DNA of 64,000 bases, taken from contig NZ_LVEN01000046.1 in assembly GCF_001686925.1 (NCBI RefSeq), positions 124,001-188,000 of the forward strand. The letters are read 5' to 3'. The position numbers were made by a program, and so were the translations under genes. The notes beneath the pieces were generated by a model, which made no database searches, was not told where the DNA came from, and saw only the letters and a program-made list of their open reading frames with translations. The DNA is from Flavobacterium piscis. GTDB lineage: Bacteria; Bacteroidota; Bacteroidia; Flavobacteriales; Flavobacteriaceae. Positions 40,479 to 50,151 of the stretch are shown here, piece by piece (position 1 is the first letter of the stretch; every line of letters begins with the position of its first letter).

Positions 40479-41042
40479 ATGTTAGAAGCGAAGAACCATA
40501 GCGACAAATTATTGGTGAGTGAACTCAAAAATGGCAACGAAAAAGCATTTCGTCAGCTTTTTGATTTATACCATCAGGATATTTATGGTTATAGTATTAG
40601 CCTTTTAAAATCTAAAGAAGCTGCGGAAGAGAATGTTCAGGATGTTTTTATGAAAGTTTGGCAACATCGCGAAAACTTAAATCCGGAACAATCTTTTAAA
40701 GCCTATATTTTTACAATTGCCAGAAATCAGGCTTTTAATTCTTTGAATAAAGCAGCAAATGATGCATTACTTAAAGAAGCCATTTTTTATGAAAGTCAGA
40801 AATCTCATGATTATGGTGATTATTCGATTCGCGAAGCTGATTGCAAGAAGCTCCGAAAAGAAGCCATGGAGCAATTGCCTCCAAAACGAAAGAAAATTTT
40901 TAAGATGTCAAGAAAAAAAGGCATGAGTTACGAAGAAATCAGTCAGGAACTCGGCATCTCAATCAATACAGTCAGGAACCAAATGAGTAAAGCATTAGAA
41001 TCGATGCGGGTCTTTTTTCAAGTTCATGACGAAATTATCTAA
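40479..41042 (+). CDS. FecI-type ECF RNA polymerase sigma factor
   Basis: This 187-residue ECF sigma factor of the Bacteroidota FecI type has region 2 (LFDLYHQDIYGYSISLL to DVFMKVWQHRENL, about 26-68) and region 4 (EQLPPKRKKIFKMSRKKGMSYEEISQELGISINTVRNQMSKAL, seen as MSYEEISQELGIS and TVRNQMSKAL, about 127-175). It should be held by the FecR protein encoded 381 bases downstream. When the STN-bearing SusC signals, it should be freed to transcribe the susCDE-amylase-glucosidase genes. Unusually, a terminator and a repeat separate it from fecR. Confidence 0.92.
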   Translation: MLEAKNHSDKLLVSELKNGNEKAFRQLFDLYHQDIYGYSISLLKSKEAAEENVQDVFMKVWQHRENLNPEQSFKAYIFTIARNQAFNSLNKAANDALLKEAIFYESQKSHDYGDYSIREADCKKLRKEAMEQLPPKRKKIFKMSRKKGMSYEEISQELGISINTVRNQMSKALESMRVFFQVHDEII

Positions 41043-41067
41043 ACCAAAAAACCACATTTAACCATTA

Positions 41068-41096
41068 AAATCACTCTTTCCGGGTGATTTTTTTTT
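41068..41096 (+). terminator. Terminator after the sigma-factor gene
   Basis: AAATCAC / GTGATTT arms (41068-41074 / 41084-41090) are followed by a run of nine T. The stem is only 7 bp, but the T run is strong. Confidence 0.65.
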
Positions 41097-41100
41097 GTGC

Positions 41101-41223
41101 TTAACCGCAACGAGCGCGAGGATCTACGCAAGGTTCGCAAAGCAATATATTCATTTTGAAGCTTTCATATTTTGAAAACTTTGCGAGCCTTGCGTAAAAC
41201 ACATTGCGAACCTTGCGGTTAAA
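41101..41223. repeat. GCAAAG-word palindromic repeat, copy 3 (diverged)
   Basis: TTAACCGCAA at the left faces TTGCGGTTAA at the right. Inside, TACGCAAGGTTCGCAAAG faces CTTTGCGAGCCTTGCGTA. It is a diverged member of the family, with GCAAGG in place of some GCAAAG words. It makes up most of the sigma-to-fecR spacer. Confidence 0.75.
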
Positions 41224-41423
41224 TCATACAGTTCGCTACTTCTATACGCGATTTCTCCAAAAAACTAAAAATATTCTTCAATCAAAAACCTCAACAAAAT
41301 CAATACTTCACAAGTTTTTCCCTTCCATTAGAATGTTAAAATTTAAAAATTTATAACGTTTGAGTAGTACTCCACTTCCTTTCAACTGTATTATATAAAA
41401 CCCGGACCTAAAAATAATTCTTA
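41224..41423 (+). other. Spacer before fecR
   Basis: These are AT-rich bases between the repeat and fecR, with no gene. No clear TAnnTTTG element is seen, so how fecR is transcribed is not obvious. Confidence 0.5.
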
Positions 41424-42602
41424 ATGAATTCAAATTCTGAAATGCAACGTCTTTTACAAAAGTTTGTTTTAAACCAATGTACCCCTGAGGAAACAAATGA
41501 AGTAATTGCCTATTACAAAAAAAACCAACTTACAGAAGATTTTCCAACTGTAGAGGATATTCAAAATCTTTTGGACGAAATGCCAAAAATGAATCAGCAA
41601 ACTGCTGATGACATTTTCATGAACATTTTATCTGCATCAAAAGAAAATGAAACTACAATTGAATTACATCCTAAAAAATCAAATTTCAGAAAATACATTT
41701 CGATTGCTGCCTCAGTAGTTGTTTTATTAGGAATTGGTCTTGCCTATCAAAAAGGAGCATTTACTACTAAAGCTGAATCAAAATTTGATTTTAAAAGTAC
41801 TGATATTGTTTTGCAGTTAGAAAATGGAAATATCCAGATTATCTCTGAAAATAATAAAGTTGAAGTTCGAGATGCCGACGGCAATATAGTAGGAAATCAG
41901 GATGGAGATAAAATCATTTACGACAATAATTCTGATTTAGAAAAAATCGCTTACAACACCATTAAAATTCCGTATGGAAAAAGGTTTCAATTGCAATTGT
42001 CTGACGGAACGATTGTTCATTTGAACTCAGGTACCACTTTAAAATATCCTGTAAAATTTATTGCTGGTGAAAACAGACAGGTGTTTTTAGAAGGAGAAGC
42101 TTTTTTTGATGTCGCCAAAGACAAAAAACATCCTTTCATTGTAAATGCAGATAATTTGAATGTGCGTGTGTTAGGAACACATTTTAATGTCTCCAATTAT
42201 CCGGAAGATGTTGCAACAGATGTTGTTTTGGTAGAAGGTTCAGTTGGAATGTATAATGTAAACGAAGAATTTGATGCTAATAAAAATACGGTTTTAAAAC
42301 CAGGATTTAAAGGAAGTTTCAACAAACAAAGTAACCTGATTTTTACAAAACCTGTTATCACTGACATTTTTACTTCATGGATCAATGGCGGACTGACTTT
42401 TAGGAATATGACTTTCAAAAACATCATAACCAAATTAGAAAGACGCTACAATGTAACTATTGTAAATAAAAATGAAAAACTGTCGAATGAGAAATTCAAT
42501 GCAAGTTTTAAAGAAGAATCTATCGAAAATGTGATGAGCTATTTTAATGATATTCATGGCATTCATTACACCATAAAAAACAATCAAATACTAATTAAAT
42601 AA
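41424..42602 (+). CDS. FecR-type anti-sigma factor
   Basis: This 392-residue inner-membrane regulator has a cytoplasmic sigma-binding N-terminus (about 1-85, LLQKFVLNQCTPEETNEVIAYY). One membrane helix follows (about 93-111, ISIAASVVVLLGIGLAY). The periplasmic FecR domain has TIKIPYGKRFQLQLSDGTIVHLNSGTTLKYP (seen as QLSDGTIVHLNSGT), EGEAFFDVAKDKKHPFIV and VLGTHFNVSNYP. The C-terminal STN-like DUF4974 part (about 320-392, FKNIITKLERRYNVTI) ends the protein. It lies directly before susC, whose product carries the partner STN domain. Confidence 0.93.
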   Translation: MNSNSEMQRLLQKFVLNQCTPEETNEVIAYYKKNQLTEDFPTVEDIQNLLDEMPKMNQQTADDIFMNILSASKENETTIELHPKKSNFRKYISIAASVVVLLGIGLAYQKGAFTTKAESKFDFKSTDIVLQLENGNIQIISENNKVEVRDADGNIVGNQDGDKIIYDNNSDLEKIAYNTIKIPYGKRFQLQLSDGTIVHLNSGTTLKYPVKFIAGENRQVFLEGEAFFDVAKDKKHPFIVNADNLNVRVLGTHFNVSNYPEDVATDVVLVEGSVGMYNVNEEFDANKNTVLKPGFKGSFNKQSNLIFTKPVITDIFTSWINGGLTFRNMTFKNIITKLERRYNVTIVNKNEKLSNEKFNASFKEESIENVMSYFNDIHGIHYTIKNNQILIK

Positions 42603-42650
42603 CCACTAAAACCAATGAAAAAACAGGATGAGAAAATACTAAAATAAAAA

Positions 42651-42681
42651 AATCGGAAAGAGCTGCGAACAATTTCCGATT
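42651..42681 (+). other. Hairpin in the fecR-susC spacer
   Basis: AATCGGAAA / TTTCCGATT arms (42651-42659 / 42673-42681) lie 50 bases before susC. No T run follows on the plus strand. It may be an mRNA-processing or attenuation site between the regulator and transport genes. Confidence 0.4.
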
Positions 42682-42730
42682 AACTAAGTGATTGAATATA
42701 ACGAATTAACTACAATCAATTAACAAAATT

Positions 42731-45700
42731 ATGAAAAAAAAATCAAAGAATACTGGGTTTCTATACCGAGTGTTCCAAAATGACCTAAAATTGAAACTAA
42801 CTACACTACTTATTTTGGTCGCCATGTTTAATATTAGAGGGAATACTTATGCCCAAAAAACAAAAGTTACTCTTGAATTAAACAATTCAACAATCGAAAA
42901 GGTTATTGAGACCATCGAACAAAAAACAGATTTCAGATTTATTTACAAACTGAATGATATCGATTTAGATCGTATCATTTCTATTTCTGTAAAAGATCAG
43001 CCTATAAATACTGTCTTAGATAAGCTTTTTAAGGGAACTCCAACTGAATTTAAAGTTAGAGACACTCAAATTATCTTAAAAAAGCCGGCGCTTAAGACGG
43101 AAACCATTAATTATCAAAAACAAACTGTTTCCGGTATTATTACTGATGAAAACGGTCTGCCTCTACCAGGAGCTTCTGTTCTCGAAGAAGGAACAAAAAA
43201 TGGTATGGTTACCGATTTTGACGGAAAATATAAAATTACTGTTGAAAGCACTTCTGCTGTAATTATCGTGAGTTTTGTTGGATACAAAGAGAAAAGAGTA
43301 ACTGCTAATCAAAGTGTGATCAACATACAGCTTATTCCGGATGCTACTGACTTACAGGAAATTGTTGTAGTTGGATACGGTTCTACAGCCCGAAAAGATG
43401 TTACAGGAGCCGTTTCTTCAATTGCAGCAAAAGACATGAATCAGGGTGCAATTGTAAATCCATTACAATTAATTTCAGGAAAAGCTGCCGGTGTAAATAT
43501 CACGCAAACGGGTAGCGAGCCAGGTGCAGGACCTAGTGTTCGTATTCGTGGTATCTCTTCCTTAATTGGAGGAAATGATCCTTTAGTTGTTGTAGATGGA
43601 ATTCAGGGGAATATGGATTTATTAAATCAGGTTCCGCCTACTGAAATTGAAACTATAGATGTTTTAAAAGATGCTTCGGCTACAGCTGTTTATGGATCAA
43701 GAGGAGCTCCAGGAGTTATCATTGTCACAACTAAAAAAAATAAAGCCGGTAAAACAACGATGGAATATGTAGGTTCCACCTCTATCGATTTTATTCCAAA
43801 AAAATTAGACATGCTGGATGCCAACCAATGGTGGGAAACTGCTAAAAGTATTGGTGTTCCTGCCTCTGCAAACCACGGATCCAATACAGATTGGTATGGT
43901 CTTTTGACGCAAACCGGTATTACACAAACGCATACATTATCATTTGGCGGCGGTACAGATAAATTCAATTACAGAGCTTCTATAACTGCTATTTTGCAGG
44001 ATGGAGTTGTAATTAATTCAAGCAATCAAAAATACATTGGCCGAATTCAGGCAACCCAATTAGCTCTTAATGACAAATTAAAGCTGACCTTTAATTTAAA
44101 TACCGGAGTTAACAATATTACCAATAGTATTGGGGATATTGGAAGTATTGCTTACAGATCTAACCTGATAACAAATTCATTATTATCCCGACCAACAGAT
44201 CCGGTTTTTAATACTGACGGAACTTATTATACAGATCCAACTGTATTTCAATATTTAAATCCTTATGCAGCAGCACAAACTGTAGTCAATGAAAATCAAA
44301 ATGACAATTTATTTGGAAGTTTAAAAGCCGATTTAGAACTCGGTAAAGGATTTACGGCGAACTGGTTTGGAAGCTGGAGAAAAACAAATAGAACAGCTGG
44401 ATTTTTTATACCAGTAGAGTCAACAGATGCTGGTGCAATCGACCAGAAAGGTTTTGCTAATATTGAAAATAACAGACAAAACGAAAAACTAACCAATTTA
44501 AGCCTTACGTACAAAAAGACTTTCGGAATCCATAGTTTTAATGCTTTGGCTTTATACGAATGGCAAAACCAGGCATATCAGGGTAACTTTGCCCGTGCGA
44601 GAGGGTTCATTAATGATCAGACTACTTACAATGCGCTTCAGTTTGGGGATATGTCTAAAGTACAGGCAGGAGACATAACATCTTATAAAAATGACAGAAG
44701 TTTAGTTTCTTTTTTAGGAAGATTAAACTACTCTTTATTAGACCGTTATTTACTTACGGCAAGTATCAGACGAGATGGTTCATCTGTATTTGGTGTAAAC
44801 AATAAATGGGCAAATTTCCCGTCCGTTTCTGTTGCGTGGCAAATCAACAAAGAGTCCTTTATGACCAATCAAAATTTGTTTAATGAATTGAAATTACGTG
44901 TTGGATACGGTGAAACCGGAAATCAGCAGGGGCTTTACCCGCAGACTTCATTATCATTAGTCGGCAGTGCAGGAAACACCTATTTTGGAGGCTCTCAAAT
45001 TACCAACTTCAATATTATTCAAAATGCAAATGCTGATTTGAAATGGGAAACCAAAAAACAAACTAATATCGGACTTGATTTTGCTCTTTTAGAAAATAGA
45101 TTAAGAGGTAGTGTAGATGTTTACGACTCTAAAACAGATGATTTATTGTTTGATTATACAGTACCTCAACCACCTTATCCTTACAATCAAATTAAGGCAA
45201 ACGTAGGGAGTATTTCAAACAAAGGTCTAGAAGTTGCTCTCGCCTATGACGTTATAAAGACAGAAAAAAGCACTCTTACATTAGCCGGAAATGTATCGTT
45301 TATGAAAAACGAAGTATTGAATTTAACAGGAAGCATCAACGGTGTTCCTTTAAACACTGATTATGTAGGCTGGGGTGCGGCCAACTCTTACTTAGTTCAG
45401 GGAAAACCAGTCGGCGCCTTTTACATTTTAGAACATACCGGTAAAAACGAAAACAATGTCGAGACCGTATTGGATCGTGATGGAAACGGTATTATTGACC
45501 AGGGTGTAAAAAGTCCGGATCGCTATTATGCCGGCTCTGCTCTGCCAACTTATACCTTTGCCTTTAATCCTTCGTATCGATACAAAGACTTCGATGCTTC
45601 TATGTTAGTAAGAGGTTCAGGAGGAAATAAAATTTACAACGGATTACGCTCTAATTTAAGCAGATTAGAAAATTTAGGTAAATCAAATGTGCTGGAAAGC

Positions 45701-46003
45701 GCGCTTGATGAAGGAATTTATACTACACCATATGCATCTGATTTATGGTTAGAAGATGGCTCATTTGTTCGTCTGGAAAACGTTACAGCAGGATATACTT
45801 TTCGCTTTGCTGATAAATATGTAGACTCAATTCGTCTTTCTCTCACAGGAAACAATTTATTACTGATTACTGATTACACAGGTCTTGACCCGGAATTGAA
45901 TATTAGTGGTAGTGGAAACCCTGCAGATAACTTTGGTGGTGATAGAGGAATCTATCCTCGTACCAGAAGTGTTGCATTTGGTTTGACTGTAAAATTTAAA
46001 TAG
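42731..46003 (+). CDS. SusC-type TonB-dependent transporter with STN signalling domain
   Basis: This 1090-residue outer-membrane glycan importer has an extended signal peptide ending near GNTYAQK. An STN domain (about 45-118, VTLELNNSTIEKVIETIEQKTDF) talks to FecR. A carboxypeptidase-like beta domain (about 128-215, VSGIITDENGLPLPGASV) precedes the plug. The plug (about 218-335) has the SusC hallmark EIVVVGYGSTARKDVTGAVSS and IETIDVLKDASATAVYGSRGAPGVI (seen as DVLKDASATAVYGSRG). The barrel ends in FGLTVKFK. With SusD it forms the 'pedal-bin' uptake pair. The STN domain makes this locus one controlled by FecI/FecR instead of SusR. Confidence 0.95.
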   Translation: MKKKSKNTGFLYRVFQNDLKLKLTTLLILVAMFNIRGNTYAQKTKVTLELNNSTIEKVIETIEQKTDFRFIYKLNDIDLDRIISISVKDQPINTVLDKLFKGTPTEFKVRDTQIILKKPALKTETINYQKQTVSGIITDENGLPLPGASVLEEGTKNGMVTDFDGKYKITVESTSAVIIVSFVGYKEKRVTANQSVINIQLIPDATDLQEIVVVGYGSTARKDVTGAVSSIAAKDMNQGAIVNPLQLISGKAAGVNITQTGSEPGAGPSVRIRGISSLIGGNDPLVVVDGIQGNMDLLNQVPPTEIETIDVLKDASATAVYGSRGAPGVIIVTTKKNKAGKTTMEYVGSTSIDFIPKKLDMLDANQWWETAKSIGVPASANHGSNTDWYGLLTQTGITQTHTLSFGGGTDKFNYRASITAILQDGVVINSSNQKYIGRIQATQLALNDKLKLTFNLNTGVNNITNSIGDIGSIAYRSNLITNSLLSRPTDPVFNTDGTYYTDPTVFQYLNPYAAAQTVVNENQNDNLFGSLKADLELGKGFTANWFGSWRKTNRTAGFFIPVESTDAGAIDQKGFANIENNRQNEKLTNLSLTYKKTFGIHSFNALALYEWQNQAYQGNFARARGFINDQTTYNALQFGDMSKVQAGDITSYKNDRSLVSFLGRLNYSLLDRYLLTASIRRDGSSVFGVNNKWANFPSVSVAWQINKESFMTNQNLFNELKLRVGYGETGNQQGLYPQTSLSLVGSAGNTYFGGSQITNFNIIQNANADLKWETKKQTNIGLDFALLENRLRGSVDVYDSKTDDLLFDYTVPQPPYPYNQIKANVGSISNKGLEVALAYDVIKTEKSTLTLAGNVSFMKNEVLNLTGSINGVPLNTDYVGWGAANSYLVQGKPVGAFYILEHTGKNENNVETVLDRDGNGIIDQGVKSPDRYYAGSALPTYTFAFNPSYRYKDFDASMLVRGSGGNKIYNGLRSNLSRLENLGKSNVLESALDEGIYTTPYASDLWLEDGSFVRLENVTAGYTFRFADKYVDSIRLSLTGNNLLLITDYTGLDPELNISGSGNPADNFGGDRGIYPRTRSVAFGLTVKFK

Positions 46004-46011
46004 TAAAAGAA

Positions 46012-47520
46012 ATGAAATTTAAAAATATAGTAGTCGCAGGAAGCGTATGTTTCTTAGCACTTTTTAGCTGTACAGATATTAACGAAAATGTGTACGATAA
46101 ATATCCGGCCGACGAATTTTACGGAACTCCTGCCGGAGCAGACATTGCACTTGCAAGTGTATATGCCCAAATTCCTGGTGACTTCGTAAGAGAAGGTGCA
46201 TCTGGTGTAGGTTATGCTGGAGCCGATAATGGCTGGTATGATATGAACTGTATGTCATCTGACGAACAAGTGATTCCGCATAGAAATACGGGGGACTGGC
46301 AGCAGGATTTTGCCCGTTTACACAAACACGAATGGCTCCCAACGGATTTCATTATCGAAAATTCATGGAAGTGGTTGTACAAATCAATTTTCAATGCCAA
46401 TTTAGCGGTTAGTTTATTAGAAAAATCAAATGCTGATGCTTCAAAAATTGCCGAAGCAAAAGTATTACGTGCTTTCTTTTATTATTTGTTGATTGATGAT
46501 TTTGGAGATGTTCCGTTTTTTACTGATAATAATGTTACTGTAGACAAAATTCCACAATCAAGCCGTAAGGAAGTTTTTGCTTTTATTGTAAAAGAATTAA
46601 CAGAGAACGTTGAATTGCTTTCCGGTACAAAAGCCGGAAATTATTACGGAAGATTCAATAAATGGGCTGGTTATACTTTATTAGCAAAAGTGTATCTGAA
46701 TGCGCAGGTTTATACCGGAGAGGCAAAATGGAACGAATGTATAGCAGCCTGTAACAAAGTGAGCGAAGGTGGCTTTGCCCTTCATTCAGCTGCTTCAAAT
46801 GCTTCTTCTCCATTAGGTAATAAATATTATGAACTATTTGCAGATGTCCTTCCCGAAGATGAAACTATTTTACCTATTTCTGCCACTATTGATGTAGTCT
46901 CACGTAATATATATGCGGTACGTAGTTTATACGGTCCGCACGCTCAGGCTTTATTCGGATTTAGCGGTTGGAACGGTACAATAGTTCCTAAAGATTTCTT
47001 TCTGAAATATGATGTAAATGATATTCGAAGAAAACAATTTTTATTTGGCGAGCAACCGGGAGGATTTAATTATACACTTGAGGTGGCTTCTTTAGACAAC
47101 CCTGGTGCTGATCCGCAGGCAGGAGTTCGTAACGTTAAATTCTATCCGGCAACACCAAGAACTGGTGGCGGAGCATCAAATGATTTTCCTATTTTCAGAT
47201 ATGCCGATGTACTTTTAATGATGGCTGAATGTAATGTCCGTTTAGGAAATTCTGGCGCTGCAAAACCTTTTGTAGATGCCATCAGACAGCGTGCAGGTTT
47301 AAATGCTTTGGCTTCAAACCCAACTCTTGAAGATATTTATAACGAAAGAGGATTCGAATTAAACTGGGAAGGTCATAGAAGGCAAGACATGATTCGATTT
47401 GACAAATTTTTATTGGCAAACGAATTCAGACCAGCTTCTCCTGCTTACAGAAAATTGTTCCCAATTCCAACATCAGCTTTAGATGCCAATCGTGGACTTA
47501 AACAAAATCCGGGTTACTAA
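46012..47520 (+). CDS. SusD/RagB-type glycan-binding lipoprotein
   Basis: This 502-residue surface lipoprotein (C20 in CFLALFSCTDI) is the lid of the SusC transporter. It has the TPR-rich SusD fold. KILRAFFYYLLIDDFGDVPFF-like text appears as VLRAFFYYLLIDDFGDVPFF (about 155-175). FRYADVLLMMAECNVRLG, INERGFELNWEGHRRQDMIRF-like NERGFELNWEGHRR, and the closing LFPIPTSALDANRGLKQNPGY (seen as FPIPTSALDANRG) are family marks. It begins nine bases after susC. Confidence 0.95.
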   Translation: MKFKNIVVAGSVCFLALFSCTDINENVYDKYPADEFYGTPAGADIALASVYAQIPGDFVREGASGVGYAGADNGWYDMNCMSSDEQVIPHRNTGDWQQDFARLHKHEWLPTDFIIENSWKWLYKSIFNANLAVSLLEKSNADASKIAEAKVLRAFFYYLLIDDFGDVPFFTDNNVTVDKIPQSSRKEVFAFIVKELTENVELLSGTKAGNYYGRFNKWAGYTLLAKVYLNAQVYTGEAKWNECIAACNKVSEGGFALHSAASNASSPLGNKYYELFADVLPEDETILPISATIDVVSRNIYAVRSLYGPHAQALFGFSGWNGTIVPKDFFLKYDVNDIRRKQFLFGEQPGGFNYTLEVASLDNPGADPQAGVRNVKFYPATPRTGGGASNDFPIFRYADVLLMMAECNVRLGNSGAAKPFVDAIRQRAGLNALASNPTLEDIYNERGFELNWEGHRRQDMIRFDKFLLANEFRPASPAYRKLFPIPTSALDANRGLKQNPGY

Positions 47521-47533
47521 AAACAAAACTATT

Positions 47534-48613
47534 ATGAAAAAATATATAAATAAATTATTCGTATTAGGCAGTTTGCTTTTTTTAGCTGCTTCATGTGAAA
47601 CTGAAGGACAATTAACGACATTAAAGGCAGTAAGCTTTCCTTCTGCGATTGAAGTTTCGTCAACAACATTAACTCTCAAAGAAGATAATGCTGATGATAC
47701 TGCTCTGCTTGTTTCCTGGCCAGAGGTAACGTTTCCTGTTGAAGCACCTGTTACTTATGCAATACAATTTGATTTAATTGCTGATACAAGCGGCGCTAAT
47801 GCCTGGCAAAAAGCTAAAAGAATTGAGGTTGGACAAGATGTTTTAAGCAAATCATTCATTGGTGTAGACTTAAATAAAATAGCTATAGATCTTGGTCTCC
47901 AACCAGATGTTGCCGGAAAACTGGCAGTCAGAGTAGAAGCTGCGATGGATCGAAAAATCTTTTCAAATCCTATCACATTAACCGTTACACCATACGAAAA
48001 AAGTGTTGTTTTTGGCGAAATTTATATGCCGGGAAGTTATCAGGGCTGGGCTATAGAAACTGCAGCTGCGCTAACAGCAATTCAAAAAGGAGTGTATCAG
48101 GGATATATGACTGTTCCTGTTGGTGAAGGTCCGGGATTTAAGTTGAATACCGCAAGAAACTGGGCGCAATTTTATGGAGCCGGAGATACTAATGCAGATT
48201 TAAAAAACATGAGTGATACAGATTTTGCACTTCCGGGTTCAGGTTCTTATCAAATCAAAGTCAATTTAAATACGCTAAAATGGAGTTTTGCTCCTTATTC
48301 ATGGGGAATTGTTGGTACGGCTCAATCTGGAGGATGGGATAAAAGTACTCCTATGAACTATGATCATCAAACTAAAACTTGGAAGGTTACTGCTAATTTA
48401 GTTGCGGGTGCCTTAAAGTTTAGACTAAATGACGATTGGGCTGTTAATTACGGACCAAAGGATCCAGCCACTAACACTATTAATCGTGATGACCAGGGCG
48501 CCTACACCATTGGAGAAGCAGGCACATATGAAGTAACATTTACAATAAACGAAGTAGACCCGGCATCTTCAGGTTACCCTGCAACTGCTACTTGTACTAT
48601 CGTTAAAAAATAA
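47534..48613 (+). CDS. SusE/SusF-like outer-membrane glucan-binding lipoprotein
   Basis: From ATG 47534 the protein has 359 residues and a lipoprotein signal (MKKYINKLFVLGSLLFLAASCET). The N-terminal Ig-like SusE domain (about 25-150) contains LVSWPEVTFPVEAPVTYAIQ. Two repeated beta-sandwich domains follow. One is around MPGSYQGWAIETAAAL with GFKLNTARNWAQFYGAG, the other around IVGTAQSGGWDKSTPM with LKFRLNDDWAVNYG. The second features match the starch-binding modules of SusE/SusF. The place after susD supports this. The longer frame that overlaps susD is rejected because the lipoprotein signal starts at 47534. Confidence 0.88.
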   Translation: MKKYINKLFVLGSLLFLAASCETEGQLTTLKAVSFPSAIEVSSTTLTLKEDNADDTALLVSWPEVTFPVEAPVTYAIQFDLIADTSGANAWQKAKRIEVGQDVLSKSFIGVDLNKIAIDLGLQPDVAGKLAVRVEAAMDRKIFSNPITLTVTPYEKSVVFGEIYMPGSYQGWAIETAAALTAIQKGVYQGYMTVPVGEGPGFKLNTARNWAQFYGAGDTNADLKNMSDTDFALPGSGSYQIKVNLNTLKWSFAPYSWGIVGTAQSGGWDKSTPMNYDHQTKTWKVTANLVAGALKFRLNDDWAVNYGPKDPATNTINRDDQGAYTIGEAGTYEVTFTINEVDPASSGYPATATCTIVKK

Positions 48614-48653
48614 TCTAACATTATTAAAATAAGCTAGATTAGTTTGAGTGATA

Positions 48654-48679
48654 CCTGCCTTTTTTGAGCGAAAGGCAGG
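48654..48679 (+). other. Hairpin between the susE-like and amylase genes
   Basis: CCTGCCTTT / AAAGGCAGG arms (48654-48662 / 48671-48679) with an eight-base loop lie in the 106-base spacer. No T run follows the right arm on the plus strand. It may be a processing site that lowers expression of the downstream hydrolase genes. Confidence 0.45.
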
Positions 48680-48719
48680 CTATCTTAACGCTGACTTATT
48701 TAATCAAATTAAAAAAAAT

Positions 48720-50105
48720 ATGAAATCAAATATAAACATCGTCTATGCCTTAGTACTTGCTTTAGCATTTATTTCGTGCAGCTCTTCTGATGACAATTCC
48801 ACTCCTACTGCCCCTTCGCCTTATACACAATATGGAGTTTCATTTGACAAAATGCCAAAGAAAGAAGATGCAATCATCTATCAGGTCAACATTCGTGCTT
48901 TTAGTCAGGCTGGAACCTTAAAAGGCGTTCAGGACAGACTGGCTGAAATTCAGGAATTGGGCGCAAATGTCATTTATTTAATGCCTGTTTATCCGGTAGG
49001 AAAAGTAAAAGCTACCGGAGCACTAGGTTCGCCATATGCCGTACAAGATTATAAAGCCATAAATCCAGATTTTGGTACCTTACAAGATCTTCAGGTCTTG
49101 GTTGAAGAAGCGCACAAAAAAAATATGGCTGTAATTTTAGACTGGGTTGCCAATCATACAGCGTGGGACAATGCCTGGATTACACAACATCCCAATTGGT
49201 ATCAAAAAAACGATAAAGGCGAAATCATCATTCCGCCTGGAACAAATTATAATGATGTTGCACAATTAGATTTCAATAACACTGAAATGAAAGACGCTAT
49301 GATTGATGCCATGTCTTACTGGGTTTATAATGCAAACATTGATGGTTTCAGATGTGATTATGCAGATTTTGTACCGCAGACTTTTTGGGCTGATGCAATT
49401 ACTAAATTGAGAAGTATTAAAAAAAATCAAAAGATATTAATGTTAGCTGAAGGTACAAAAGTGACGCACTTTGCATCCGGTTTTGATTATACTTTTGGGT
49501 TCAATTTCTTTAGCACTTTAGAAAAAGTTTTCAAAGAAAGTAAACCTGCCACCACCCTTCAGGATTCTAATGCAACTGAATACGCAAACAATTACAACCC
49601 TGAAAACAGAATTGTAAGATACACCAGCAATCACGACGTTAATCTTTCAGAAGGAACGCCTTTGGAACTTTTTGGCGGTAAAAAAGGATCTGTAGCCACT
49701 TTTGTTGTAGCGGCCTATATGAAATCTGTTCCCATGATTTATAACGGACAGGAAATTGGATACGACAAAAGACTCAATTATTTTGCAAAAACTCCTATCG
49801 ACTGGACAACAGCAGACGCTGCAATGTTAGCAGAATACAAGAAAATAATTGCTTTCAGAAGCACAAGCAATGCCCTAAAAAAAGGAACTTACACTGGTTA
49901 CAGTAGTGATGCTGTTAGTGCTTTTACTATGGTAAATGAAACCGAAAAAGTTCTGGTACTTTCTAATTTGACCAATTCAACGGTTAACTATTTGGTTGCC
50001 CCTGCATTAAAAGGAACATGGAAAGATGCTTTTACCGAAACTTCCGTAACCGTTGGTGCAGAATTAACGCTACAACCTTTTCAATATTTAGTATTAAAAA
50101 ATTAG
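48720..50105 (+). CDS. GH13 alpha-amylase lipoprotein (SusG-like role)
   Basis: This 461-residue enzyme hydrolyses alpha-1,4-glucans. It has a lipoprotein signal with C20 (LALAFISCSSSDDN), so it is anchored at the outer membrane. The four GH13 regions are present: DWVANHT (141-147), GFRCDYADF with R211 and the nucleophile D213, AEG with acid/base E244, and YTSNHDVN with H305 and D306. A short beta domain ends it (about 395-461). It is small for GH13 and lacks the inserted CBM58 of SusG. The start at 48720 follows an A-rich run. The earlier in-frame start would delay the signal peptide by 24 residues. Confidence 0.94.
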   Translation: MKSNINIVYALVLALAFISCSSSDDNSTPTAPSPYTQYGVSFDKMPKKEDAIIYQVNIRAFSQAGTLKGVQDRLAEIQELGANVIYLMPVYPVGKVKATGALGSPYAVQDYKAINPDFGTLQDLQVLVEEAHKKNMAVILDWVANHTAWDNAWITQHPNWYQKNDKGEIIIPPGTNYNDVAQLDFNNTEMKDAMIDAMSYWVYNANIDGFRCDYADFVPQTFWADAITKLRSIKKNQKILMLAEGTKVTHFASGFDYTFGFNFFSTLEKVFKESKPATTLQDSNATEYANNYNPENRIVRYTSNHDVNLSEGTPLELFGGKKGSVATFVVAAYMKSVPMIYNGQEIGYDKRLNYFAKTPIDWTTADAAMLAEYKKIIAFRSTSNALKKGTYTGYSSDAVSAFTMVNETEKVLVLSNLTNSTVNYLVAPALKGTWKDAFTETSVTVGAELTLQPFQYLVLKN

Positions 50106-50151
50106 TACCTAAGCAACTTTATAAATTAGATTTGCAAAAAACTAAATAACA

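Noticed and set aside
47483..47533. susE-like gene overlapping the end of susD
   Set aside because: The longer frame would put 17 polar residues before the lipoprotein signal. ATG 47534 gives a normal signal and a 13-base gap after susD.
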